The notes beneath the pieces are model-generated. The model did not search any database and had not been told where the DNA came from. It saw only the letters and a list, made by a program, of their open reading frames with translations. Shown here in pieces: positions 25,377 to 36,570 of a stretch of DNA of 64,000 nucleotides (positions within the stretch are counted from its first letter, which is position 1; every line of letters begins with the position of its first letter). Origin of the DNA: Sipunculus nudus (Eukaryota > Annelida > Sipuncula > Golfingiida > Sipunculidae); NCBI GenBank assembly GCA_026874595.1, contig CM049313.1, forward strand, positions 35,865,159 through 35,929,158. The letters run 5' to 3'. The translations under genes and the position numbers were made by a program.

Positions 25377-26165
25377 ATGCGTATATTTTATGCATGATCT
25401 GTAAATTAATCTTTCAGCTCAATCACTGCCACTCTTAATCATGAAGACAAACTGAGGACAAATAAGACACAACAGTCTGTCATCAGACGGCATTACCAGT
25501 GCCATGTCTCTAGTCAACAAGAATTAACCTAGTGGTAAATATATTTTTTTTACGTCTGAAGTGAGCACAAAATTCATGTTCCTCAGAACACCTGCTTTTT
25601 TCGATGAATACACCTTGATTTAACGAATAAATATATGTATATAGATTTATCTTTACTCCAGTACTGGACTTGCCAGCATACATAGCTTTACGTTTACCGT
25701 TATGTTATTGAACATTATTAAAATGTGCTTGGCAAATGATCTAAAAGTTTGTAACTATATCATCCATGAAATGTTGTTACAATTTCACAGGAACTATATT
25801 ACAGATTTATTTATTTCTACAGATTTATAATGGGAACTAATATACATACTCCACAGCTGATTCCATGATCATAATACAAATTCTTTGATTGTCTTATTTT
25901 AGAGAACAACCGAGACAGAAGTGGACCTTCATGCATGACATGTAGATAGAAGGGGTCCTATACAAAAGACAACCTCATCGTCCGGTTATATAAAGTTCTG
26001 ACCTGGAAGACATCCTTGAAATCCATCCTATAGAATTCCATATGGTGGCTGATATGACAAAGTCTTTACCACCAAGAATAGTGTTTACCAGACCTAATAA
26101 ATTGTTGATGCTGTACTTTCTTTGTGTGCGCAATTCAGATTCACGTTGGATTTATTTACTTCCGG

Positions 26166-26225
26166 TTGGTTTAGTTCAGCAGTTAGCACTAAGAGGTGAA
26201 GCGAATTTCAATCATAACTCCTGGA
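26166..26225 (+). mobile_element. Possible degenerate tRNA-derived (SINE) fragment
   Basis: TAGTTCAGCAGTTAG (26172-26186) resembles a pol III A box, and GCGAATTTCAATC (26201-26213) a decayed B box. There is no clear acceptor stem or tail, so a chance match cannot be excluded. Confidence 0.3.
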
Positions 26226-26737
26226 GAAAATGTCTGAACTTCAAAATCAGGATGGACACAATTAATGTTATATACTGAACTTTATCGTCACTACATTGTT
26301 TCGCACTGAAATAAACAAATATGATTGAACTGCAACCACTGTTTCTTTTCTCGTTTCTGAAAGGTACATATATGCTTCTGCAATGTATTCTTCAAAGTTC
26401 TCTATTAGCAAATAGACGAGCATGTTCACAAGACGTGGATGGGTGGCATTAAAAGTAATTAATGCCGATATCGAGGTGTAAAAACACCGACGTCTTCCCC
26501 ATATAAACATTAGACGCGTCTATAGCCTTAAAACACCGGCGTCTTCCCTATAAACACTAGACGCGTCTATCCTGAAAACCCCCGTGTTTATTCCAGTGTC
26601 TACCCTTAAAAACACCGGCGTCTATCCCATAAACACTAGACGCGTCTTAATTTATAAACACTAGACACGTTTTCTAGCTGTTACACTTAGGTGTTTTTCA
26701 GTAAGACGTGTTTACCCTTTTTAGTTTTTACAGTGTA

Positions 26738-27676
26738 TGTGGTTTATGGCTATATGTGAATGACTATGAAGAAAATATGCTGAGTGAATTGGTTTTTTGT
26801 ACAGAATAATTTTTATAATTAAAACCTATAATAAACCATTTACAAATGATAATTGCATATACATGCCCTTTGCAACAATTAAGAATCTATTGAGATACCA
26901 TGCCAATACAATCTTGAGGCACACAGAATATACAAACGCTTTCATGTAACATCGATAATAATTACATAGATTTAGCCTGAAATAATGTTTGAAAATACAT
27001 TTTATGATATATACATATATTTTTTTATCAGAACACACACCAATATTGTTTGCATTCCAACAGGTATACGTCGTATGCAAGACTATTACCATTCCAAATA
27101 TGTAATATGTTCCAGGTATAAATAAATATATATAAATTGCTGACGTGATATCGTATTCTGGGAATATGGTTCATAATTAATATAATTTGTCCTATAAACA
27201 TATAACTTTTCCAGGATTGCACAAATTCCAGGAGCATGATGCAAGTGTATACATACAGGTATATATAGTATATGGTATGAGCCAGCAATAGAGAATATGA
27301 AAGATATATTTCTGCAACAGGTGTAGTTTATTCAAGACACAGTTCTTTCCTGGTATAATGTTTATTCCGTTTAAATATTATATCGAAATCGTTTATTACA
27401 TATAAATATGGTTTATTTCAAGCATATATAACTTCATCTTTTTTTCAGAAAAATATTAATAAAATAAATATAAATAAAACAATTTGGTTTCTTAAAAATG
27501 TGTTTTTTATTTCATTTGGAAGGATTTATCATATTTACCGGATATAACAAAGTTAGAAATATGAATTTTTTTTCTGTGGTCCTTGCGATTGCCCGCTTTT
27601 TTTTAAATACTTTTAGACTTTTTTAAATTTTATCAATCCAGCTGTTACCCTTCAAAGTGAACATTTATATATATAA

Positions 27677-27679
<3 letters not shown>
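26738..27679. other. AT-rich intergenic DNA
   Basis: Contains weakly repeated phrases of the type GGTATAATGTTTATTCC at 27290-27425, related to phrases at 28410-28620, perhaps an ancient minisatellite. No assignable gene. Confidence 0.45.

Positions 27680-27722
<43 letters not shown>
27680..27722. repeat. (AT)n microsatellite
   Basis: About 43 bp of AT dinucleotide with one G near the end. Confidence 0.93.
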
Positions 27723-27749
27723 GACCCAATACACGACCCAATACATGAA

Positions 27750-27935
27750 CAAATGGTTCCAGGAAAACCCTTCTGGATATATTATTCCTAGAAGCACCTA
27801 TTATCAGGGCTACATGTAGAGCCCTCAGGTTTCCCCAGAGAACCCCCGGAGAGGGTTCCTTTAAGAACCCTGACAAGAGGGTTCTACCTGGAACCTCTAA
27901 GGGTTCCCTACTGGCTCGACTCTATAAAGGTCTAC
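27750..27935. mobile_element. GGTTCC/GGAACC hairpin-rich repeat
   Basis: Contains several short inverted pairs: GGGTTC-CTTTAA-GAACCC (27854-27871), GGTTC-TACCTG-GAACC near 27880-27895, and GGTTCCAGG near 27754. This layout is typical of small foldback repeats in animal genomes. Ends and family are not resolved. Confidence 0.5.
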
Positions 27936-28099
27936 ATGTTTAGCCTTTTTCTAAGAGTATAAACTTGAAATCCTAATAGTGGTATTATGTTTGTATGACC
28001 CAGTTTTATAAGAGTGTATATAGAAGAGTAGGCCTGTGTTTTATTCCAAGTGTTCCATGTGCAGAGCTATTCTAAACTTTCCATGCAGTGTATTATTTA

Positions 28100-28145
28100 T
28101 TCTCTCTCTCTCTATCTATCTATCTATATACAGGTATATATAAAC

Positions 28146-28188
<43 letters not shown>
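28100..28188. repeat. Compound (CT)n-(CTAT)n-(AT)n microsatellite
   Basis: CT dinucleotides, then CTAT tetramers, then AT dinucleotides from 28148. Confidence 0.93.
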
Positions 28189-28191
<3 letters not shown>

Positions 28192-28759
28192 TTAATCACA
28201 TGCATTTCTGAACTTCTATATAGACATCCAGCTATAGCCATATATATCTATGCAGGAATATGCACAGCTGTTCTCATTCATATACAGCACTGGAACCTAT
28301 TTAGTACTATATATATAAATATATATATAAATATACATATATATATATATACATATATATTATACCCGTGGTGCATCTATAACATTCAGGGTATATATTT
28401 AAGGAATATAATATTTGCAAGGTATAATTGAGGGGTTCCAAATTACATTATTTCATAATGTGTTCAAGGTACATTATTTTATGAATATTTTATTTCCATG
28501 AATATAATTAGTTAAAAGGGTAAATAATTCATTCCAGGTTTGAAGTTTATTTCAGGTATAACTGACATTATTGTTTAAGCAAAATACAGAATTTATTACA
28601 CAGGTACATAATTTATTCCAATGACAGAATCTTCTCAAGGTCTATAGTGATCATCTTGCAGTTATCGGAACAAAAAATGAGAAAAATTAAGTTTAAAAGG
28701 TTATGTATTTAAATTTATTTATTAATACATATATTTATATTTTATATAATACCCTACAG
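28189..28759. other. AT-rich intergenic DNA
   Basis: TA patches at 28308-28350. Repeated-looking phrases (TTATTTCAGGTATA, ACATTATTTTATGAAT) at 28400-28620 suggest a very old minisatellite. Confidence 0.4.
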
Positions 28760-28842
28760 GTGCCTGGCTCATAGTGAAGGAGGAGAAAGAAAGAAAAACG
28801 TATTCAGAAACGTTGAGGACCGCGAGAACCAATATATATATG
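28760..28842 (+). other. Exon-like segment bounded by splice consensus
   Basis: The segment is preceded by a T/A-rich stretch ending CCCTACAG and followed by ATG|GTAAGTTC, a strong donor. The 83 bp are less AT-rich than their surroundings, and two of three frames are open (beginning CLAHSEGG and AWLIVKEE). It could be a small internal coding or lncRNA exon, but a donor plus an acceptor at this spacing can arise by chance in 64 kb. No neighbouring exon was found and no protein family is recognised. Confidence 0.22.
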
Positions 28843-29945
28843 GTAAGTTCTTTCTTAATAAAAAATATTGTATATAGATAATACGGGATCTCTCACAAAT
28901 GTATGATGTATAAAGGTTAGTAATATTCTCATGTCAGGGACTTACACTGTAAGTATAGCTGTAAAGCTTATAAATACAGCTTCACGTTCATTGTAAGTTC
29001 CAGAGTTGAGAATTTTAACTAACCTCTATGGAATCTCCTGGGAAAGGATCCAACATACATAGTTTGGTTATGTGGTGTTTACACTCGCATTGATTTCAAA
29101 TGAAGATATCCTGGTATATATATAGCCTATACTTTACACACACATATTCGTATATATATATATATATAACCGCTCTCCTTCCACTGCTGCTATATCCTCT
29201 AATTCCCCGTGACCATCGCCGGTTCAAGTGTATAAAAAGATATCGTTTGCTAAACTTTAAAGAAACAACATAATTTGAATACCCAAAAAATAATTTTCTA
29301 CTTACAATACATTTGCACACTCTAACATTATTACAGAATAATATATACTATAAACGGAACTAACATAGGATAATGTAAACTAAGATAAACTGGTGTGAAC
29401 AAATAAAACCACTCTACACCAAACTACTGAACTGTATAAAATAGTATGATATAAAATAATATAATATAAAATAAAACAAAATAAACTAACATAATATAAT
29501 ATAATGTGATTGTAATATAATACAAAAATAATATAAAATAATATAATATAAAATAATATAATATAATATAATATAATGTATTTTATTTATATAAATACTA
29601 TATTACTTAATAAAAGTTAAGCTGAAACCAGGATAACATCTGTTATCTACATTATAATTTCATTAACTATTCATTTGATTGAACTGTCACACTATATGCA
29701 GTGACAGCGCTGGTATCCTTTGAAAGGTCAAGAGTGATACAATTTTATATTTGTAAATATATGGTCCTATGTATCAGTGAATGCATCCTATTTATCTCAG
29801 ATGAAAATTATTTCAGGTTACCAGAAAAACCTGAAACTGAAAGATAGAAGATTTCCAGGAAAATATCATATACGATAAAGCTATATGAATGTTATTTCAA
29901 AAGTCACCAACCTATAGGAAAGCAGAATTTTTAAGAGAACACTAC
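28843..29945. other. AT-rich intergenic DNA with (ATAAT)-type low complexity
   Basis: A short TA tract lies at 29152-29168, and a simple-sequence zone of ATAATATAAA words at about 29440-29585. No gene identified. Confidence 0.55.
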
Positions 29946-30995
29946 AGCAAAGTTATGCTTTTACCGATTGGGAATGCTAACTGGTGAGCGAAATACCACT
30001 TTCCGGGCCACAAAGCGACCTTGTCTAACGCGAGAGAATCCCGACCTGGCCACTGTGTCAGTGAAACATCTTCTGGCACGCTGTCATGGCTTTTTCCTGG
30101 GTCTACTGATAAAAACAATCGTTCAAGGCTTCAGCATGAAATGCGTACTTGTATATGTTTGTTGCGTAGAAGTGGCAAAAAATGACGCCCAACGAAAGCT
30201 GGGCGAAAGGCCACGTCTTCTTCTGTTACGGCGCAGAACTGACATTTAACATGGCGGAGCGCGTAGCCTGGCAGAGAGCAAGCCCCAGCGATAAGCGTAC
30301 AGAATTAAAAGAGTTGAAATATGCCAGCGCTTCAGTAATTTGTCATTCTGTCAGTTTGGCCTTTAGCTTTCTGTTGCCACAACCTTCCACAAAGGCTCAT
30401 CCGCTGTTACTGAGTTGTCTAATTAAGTCGGAGCTATTGGGACAGCGGGATAGATCTGCATATTCCCCCCTCCTCCCCTGACGTAACTCCTATATATAAT
30501 TCCTCTGAGCAAATATGTCAGGCCTTAACACTGCAAGTTTTCTACGTACGTAGCTTTATTTCTATGCTTTCAATAAACATGGTGACCGCGGTGATGGTAT
30601 GCTGCAAAATTGTGAATGGTATCAATCAAATGTCAACACCGTTTAGATAGTCAGCAAAAAATCATGTCACATGAATAATAGCTGCAAGACAAACATGGCG
30701 GACCCTTGGCTGACTCCGGGCCTTAATCTGTTAAAGTTCATGCCCTGCTAACTTCCCCACCTGCTCACAAACGTTCTGCCATTTTCCACGTCATACTATC
30801 ACGACAGTTATTTCTAACTGCTTTTCTTGAGGTTTTCTTTTTTTGTGAAAGACGTCGTCTGCTGCCATACTTGTGATTGTTTTAAAACTTCAGCATTAAA
30901 ACCACGTCTGCGCACCTGTTGGCACTCTAATGCACAGAAGCGTCCCTCCAAAGACGTCTTTTAATGTACGTCTTTAAAAAGAAAATGCCTTCCTG
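29946..30995. promoter_or_regulatory. Candidate regulatory block, GC-richer unique DNA
   Basis: About 1 kb of distinctly less AT-rich unique sequence. It contains two ACATGGCGG YY1-like cores (near 30250 and 30693) and ATCAATCAAATGTCAA (30621-30636), which on the minus strand reads as TGACA plus TGATTGAT, a MEIS-PBX/HOX-like arrangement. Two overlapping plus-strand frames (93 codons from 29968, 99 codons from 30182) have no recognisable domain. A missed exon is possible. Confidence 0.28.
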
Positions 30996-31239
30996 TAGTT
31001 TGTTTTTAGCTGGTCACGACTTCTGGGTACTTTAGCAAAATATATACAGGGAACAGCTATAGAGGGAGATATAAGTTACAGAAACTACAGCTAGATAAAC
31101 ACAAATGAAAATAAAACCCACTAATTGACATTGTTGACATGTATCTACTATTGGAAAGGTCTACAGTCATATACCAACGTTCCTAGAAGGATTGGTCTTC
31201 ATTCATTTGTGTATGTGTATTGATGTTTGAGAGAGAGAA

Positions 31240-31255
31240 GGGGGGGGGGGGGGGG
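31240..31255 (+). repeat. Poly(G) run
   Basis: Sixteen consecutive G residues after GAGAGAGAA, just before satellite array 2. Confidence 0.95.
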
Positions 31256-31379
31256 CAGAGGGTGAGGAAGTATATGTTCTGGCCACTGTTGGCATTAAAA
31301 TGAGTGTGTAATATCTTTAAAAAAATATCCAGTATGATGGGAAGTTATATATAATGCGTCGTTCAATGCACATTTTCAC

Positions 31380-34300
31380 TCGTATGGCGAGGTGACCGCA
31401 CGGTTGCAGCAGGTGGTTATGACTAATGAAGTATGGCGAAGGTGACTACACGGTTGCAGCAGGTGGCCTTGACTAATGAGGTATGGCGAAGGTGACCGCA
31501 CGATTGCAGCAGGTGGCCATGACTAATGAAGTATGGTTAAGGTGACTGCACGGTAGCAGCAGGTGGCCCTGACTAATAAAATATGGCGAAGGTGATTGCT
31601 CTTTTGAAGCAGGTGGCATTGACTTGTGACGTCAAGCGAAGATGACCGCACGCTAACAGCAGGTTGCCCTGACTAATGAAATATGGCGAAGGTTGCTGCA
31701 CAGTAAAGGCAGTTTGCCCGCACGTTTACAGAAGGGGGCAATGACAAATGATTTATGTCGAAGGTGACCGCATGGTTAAAGTAGGCGGGACTGACTAATT
31801 AACTATGACGAAGGTGACCGCTCGGTTACAGAAGATGGCCATGACTAATGAAGTATGGCGAAGGTTACCGCACGTTTAGAGCAGGTGGCAATGACAAATG
31901 ACTTATATCGAAGGTGACCGCACGGTTAAAGGAGATGGCACTGTCTAATTAACTATGACGAAGGTGACCGCTCGGTTACAGAAGATGGCCATGACTAATG
32001 AAGTATGGCGAAGGTTACCGCACGTTTAGAGCAGGTGGCAATGACTAATGAAGTATGGCGAAGGTGACCGCTCGGTTACAGAAGATGGCCATGACTAATG
32101 AAGTATGGCGAAGGTTACCGCACGTTTAGAGCAGGTGGCAATGACAAATGACTTATATCGAAGGTGACCGCACGGTTAAAGGAGGTGGCACTGACTAATT
32201 AACTATGACGAAGGTGACCGCTCGGTTACAGAAGATGGCCATGACTAATGAAGTATGGCGAAGGTTACCGCACGTTTAGAGCAGGTGGCAATGACAAATG
32301 ACTTATATCGAAGGTGACCGCATGGTAAAAGGAGGTGGCACTGACTAATTAACTATGACGAAGGTGACCGCTCGGTTACAGAAGATGGCCATGACTAATG
32401 AAGTATGGCGAAGGTTACCGCACGTTTAGAGCAGGTGGCAATGACAAATGACTTATATCGAAGGTGACCGCACGGTTAAAGGAGGTGGCACTGACTAATT
32501 AACTATGACGAAGGTGACCGCTCGGTTACAGAAGATGGCCATGACTAATGAAGTATGGCGAAGGTTACCGCACGTTTAGAGCAGGTGGCAATGACAAATG
32601 ACTTATATCGAAGGTGACCGCATGGTAAAAGGAGGTGGCACTGACTAATTAACTATGACGAAGGTGACCGCTCGGTTACAGAAGATGGCCATGACTAATG
32701 AAGTATGGCGAAGGTTACCGCACGTTTAGAGCAGGTGGCAATGACAATTGACTTATATCGAAGGTGACCGCACGGTTAAAGGAGGTGGCACTGACTAATT
32801 AACTATGACGAAGGTGACCGCTCGGTTACAGAAGATGGCCATGACTAATGAAGTATGGCGAAGGTTACCGCACGGTTACAGAAGATGGCCATGACTAATG
32901 AAGTATGGCGAAGGTTACCGCACGGTTACAGAAGATGGCCATGACTAATGAAGTATGGCGAAGGTTACCGCACGTTTAGAGCAGGTGGCAATGACAAATG
33001 ACTTATATCGAAGGTGACCGCACGGTTAAAGGAGGTGGCACTGACTAATTAACTATGACGAAGGTGACCGCTCGGTTACAGAAGATGGCCATGACTAATG
33101 AAGTATGGCGAAGGTTACCGCACGTTTAGAGCAGGTGGCAATGACAAATGACTTATATCGAAGGTGACCGCATGGTTAAAGGAGGTGGCACTGACTAATT
33201 AACTATGACGAAGGTGACCGCTCGGTTACAGAAGATGGCCATGACTAATGAAGTATGGCGAAGGTTACCGCACGGTTACAGAAGATGGCCATGACTAATG
33301 AAGTATGGCGAAGGTAACCGCACGGTTACAGAAGATGGCAATGACAAATGACTTATATCGAAGGTGACCGCACGGTTAAAGGAGGTGGCACTGACTAATT
33401 AACTATGACGAAGGTGACCGCTCGGTTACAGAAGATGGCCATGACTAATGAAGTATGGCGAAGGTTACCACACGTTTAGAGCAGGTGGCAATGACAAAGG
33501 ACTTATATCGAAGGTGACCGCACGGTTAAAGGAGGTGGCACTGACTAATTAACTATGACGAAGGTGACCGCTCGGTTACAGAAGATGGCCATGACTAATG
33601 AAGTATGGCGAAGGTTACCGCACGGTTACAGAAGATGGCCATGACTAATGAAGTATGGCGAAGGTTACCGCACGGTTACAGAAGATGGCCATGACTAATG
33701 AAGTATGGCGAAGGTTACCGCACGTTTAGAGCAGGTGGCAATGACAAATGACTTATATCGAAGGTGACCGCACGGTTAAAGGAGGTGGCACTGACTAATT
33801 AACTATGACGAAGGTGACCGCTCGGTTACAGAAGATGGCCATGACTAATGAAGTATGGCGAAGGTTACCGCACGTTTAGAGCAGGTGGCAATGACAAATG
33901 ACTTATATCGAAGGTGACCGCACGGTTAAAGGAGGTGGCACTGACAAATTAACTATGACGAAGGTGACCGCTCGGTTACAGAAGATGGCCATGACTAATG
34001 AAGTATGGCGAAGGTTACCGCACGGTTACAGAAGATGGCCATGACTAATGAAGTATGGCGAAGGTTACCGCACGGTTACAGAAGATGGCCATGACTAATG
34101 AAGTATGGCGAAGGTTACCGCACGGTTACAGAAGATGGCCATGACTAATGAAGTATGGCGAAGGTTACCGCACGTTTAGAGCAGGTGGCAATGACAAATG
34201 ACTTATATCGAAGGTGACCGCACGGTTAAAGGAGGTGGCACTGACTAATTAACTATGACGAAGGTGACCGCTCGGTTACAGAAGATGGCCATGACTAATG

Positions 34301-35690
34301 AAGTATGGCGAAGGTTACCGCACGTTTAGAGCAGGTGGCAATGACAAATGACTTATATCGAAGATGACCGCACGCTAACAGCAGGTTGCCCTGACTAATG
34401 AAATATGGCGAAGGTTGCTGCACAGTAAAGGCAGTTTGCCCTGATTAATGAAGTATGGCGAAAGCGACCGCTCGGTTACAGAAGATGGCCATCACTAATG
34501 AAGTATGGCGAAGGTTACCGCACGGTTACAGAAGATGGCCATGACTAATGAAGTATGGCGAAGGTTACCGCACGGTTACAGAAGATGGCCATGACTAATG
34601 AAGTATGGCGAAGGTTACCGCACGTTTAGAGCAGGTGGCAATGACAAATGACTTATATCGAAGGTGACCGCACGGTTAAAGGAGGTGGCACTGACTAATT
34701 AACTATGACGAAGGTGACCGCTCGGTTACAGAAGATGGCCATGACTAATGAAGTATGGCGAAGGTTACCGCACGGTTACAGAAGATGGCCATGACTAATG
34801 AAGTATGGCGAAGGTTACCGCACGGTTACAGAAGATGGCCATGACTAATGAAGTATGGCGAAGGTTACCGCACGTTTAGAGCAGGTGGCAATGACAAATG
34901 ACTTATATCGAAGGTGACCGCACGGTTAAAGGTGGTGGCACTGACTAATTAACTATGACGAAGGTGACCGCTCGGTTACAGAAGATGGCCATGACTAATG
35001 AAATATGGCGAAAGTGACCGCACAGTTACAGAAGGTGAACGTGACTAGGGAAGTATGGCGAAGGTGACCGCACGGTAACTGCAGGTGGCAATGACTGATG
35101 AAGTATGGCGAAGGTTACCGCACGTTTAGAGCAGGTGGCAATGACAAATGACTTATATCGAAGGTGACCGCACGGTTAAAGGTGGTGGCACTGACTAATT
35201 AACTATGACGAAGGTGACCGCTCGGTTACAGAAGATGGCCATGACTAATGAAATATGGCGAAAGTGACCGCACAGTTACAGAAGGTGAACGTGACTAAGG
35301 AAGTATGGCGAAGGTGACCGCACGGTAACTGCAGGTGGCAATGACTGATGAAGTATGGCGAGGGTGACCGCACGGTTACAGCAGGTTGCCCTGACTAATA
35401 AAGTTTGGCGAGGGTGACCGCACGGTTACAGAAAGTGGCCCTGTCTAATGAAGTATGGGGAAGGTGGCTGCAAGGTTGCAGCAGGTGGCCCTGACTAAAA
35501 AAGATGGGCGAAGGTTTCCGCACGATTGCAGATGACCGCACAGTTGAAGCAGATGGCTGAAAAATGAAGTATATCGATGATAACTGCATGTATATTGCAG
35601 CAGGTAGCCCTGACTTATCATGTATGGTGAAGATGACCGCACGGTTGCAGCAGGTGTCCATGACAGCTGAATCAGGGCGAAACTAACCAC
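31380..35690. repeat. Satellite array 2: 50-bp monomer with 150-bp trimeric higher-order repeat
   Basis: About 86 monomers. CACGGTTACA recurs at 34021 and 34071 (50-bp period); CACGTTTAGA recurs at 32271 and 32421 (150-bp trimer). Monomer types: A (CACGTTTAGAGCAGGTGGCA), B (CACGGTTAAAGGAGGTGGCA), C (CTCGGTTACAGAAGATGGCC) and D (CACGGTTACAGAAGATGGCC). The core is mostly (A-B-C)n, with runs of D inserted at 32870, 33270, 33620, 34020, 34510 and 34760. Edge monomers before 31800 and after 35340 are more diverged. A segment at 31634-31715 reappears at 34363-34441, and a 250-bp block near 35031 reappears at 35281. Short minus-strand frames near 35395-35690 are repeat artefacts. Confidence 0.96.
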
Positions 35691-35872
35691 ACGGTTGGTT
35701 TATCTCTTGTAACTGATGTGTCTTCTATAATGTTCAAATGAATACATTTATTATAAGATCAGGATTAATAAAGAAAAGAAGTTTGAGTATTTGGACAAAT
35801 ATCCAACAGGGTTGAAATTTCCTTATTTAGTTGGCAGACCCTCTACTCCGATAGATCAGTGCTTCAACCAAT
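35691..35872. other. Short unique spacer between two arrays
   Basis: Unique AT-rich DNA separating the 50-bp and 33-bp arrays. Nothing assignable. Confidence 0.6.
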
Positions 35873-36267
35873 AAAGGCTATTCTTAGGATATTTTTGCTC
35901 GTGTTATAGGCTATTCTTAGGCTATTCTTGCTCGTGTTATAGGCTATTCCTATAGGATATACTTGCTCGTGTTATAGGCTATTTATTAGGATATTCTTGC
36001 TCGTGTTATAGGCTATTCTTAGGATATTCTTGCTCGTGTTATAGGCTATTCTGAAGATATTCTTGCTCGTGTTATGGGCTTTTCTTAGGATATTCTTGCT
36101 CGTGTTATAGGCTATTCTTAGGATATTCTTGCTCGTGTTATAGGCTATTCCTAGGATTTTCTTGCTCGTGTTATAGGCTATTCCTAAGATATTCTTGCTC
36201 ATGTTATAGGCTATTCCTAGGATATTCTTACTCGTGTTATAGGCTATTCCTAGTATATTCTCGTGTT
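35873..36267. repeat. 33-bp minisatellite, about 12 copies
   Basis: The unit is TTATAGGCTATTCTTAGG followed by ATATTCTTGCTCGTG. Because 33 is a multiple of three, the minus strand at 35972-36202 is open for 76 codons and would encode an 11-residue repeat (NTSKNILRIAY). The frame begins and ends inside the array and has no flanking coding sequence, so I call it a repeat and not a gene. Confidence 0.93.
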
Positions 36268-36570
36268 TGTTTCGATATGATTGTGGCTAAGACTCCACCG
36301 GAAAATCTTACAAATATCACCGTGAGTCTTGTATCAAGATAACCCAACACATTCCTCTATCTAAATATCCGTAAGTATATGATTTGTTTATGCCTACTGT
36401 ATTAATATACAATGATACAGTCTGCAGTGTTGCCAAAACCCTTAAAAAACATACTTGGTCTGTGCCCTCATTTATTTTTCAAGGAAAGTAGCAATTAAGT
36501 CTTATGTTAACATAGCATTCCGGGCATGATAAGCGAAATTTGCATTATAAGCGAAAATGACCTTATTCTT
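36268..36570. other. Unique intergenic DNA
   Basis: No assignable feature. Confidence 0.5.

Larger units (their letters stand above)
23924..26737. mobile_element. 2.8-kb element with CACTG...CAGTG termini and complex subterminal repeats
   Basis: The ends are inverted: TACACTGTAAAAA at 23924-23936 matches TTTTTACAGTGTA at 26725-26737. If the outer TA is the target site, the body is 23926-26735 (2,810 bp). Inside both ends lie arrays built from CACTAGACGYGT and AACACYGGCGTCT motifs: left 23941-24080, right 26470-26710, where units of ~48 bp repeat and include the palindrome TAGACGCGTCTA twice. More copies sit at 24414-24480. No transposase frame is present, so the element is non-autonomous. 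CACTG-type ends with dense subterminal repeats recall the CMC (EnSpm/Chapaev) group, but a TA site does not fit that group well, so classification is open. Confidence 0.65.

Noticed and set aside
24993-25397. 134-codon frame within the 2.8-kb element as a transposase remnant
   Set aside because: Its second half is CT and AT microsatellite, and the first half has no transposase motif such as a DDE region.
31380-35690. CRISPR array
   Set aside because: Units are contiguous 50-bp monomers without unique spacers, and the genome is eukaryotic.
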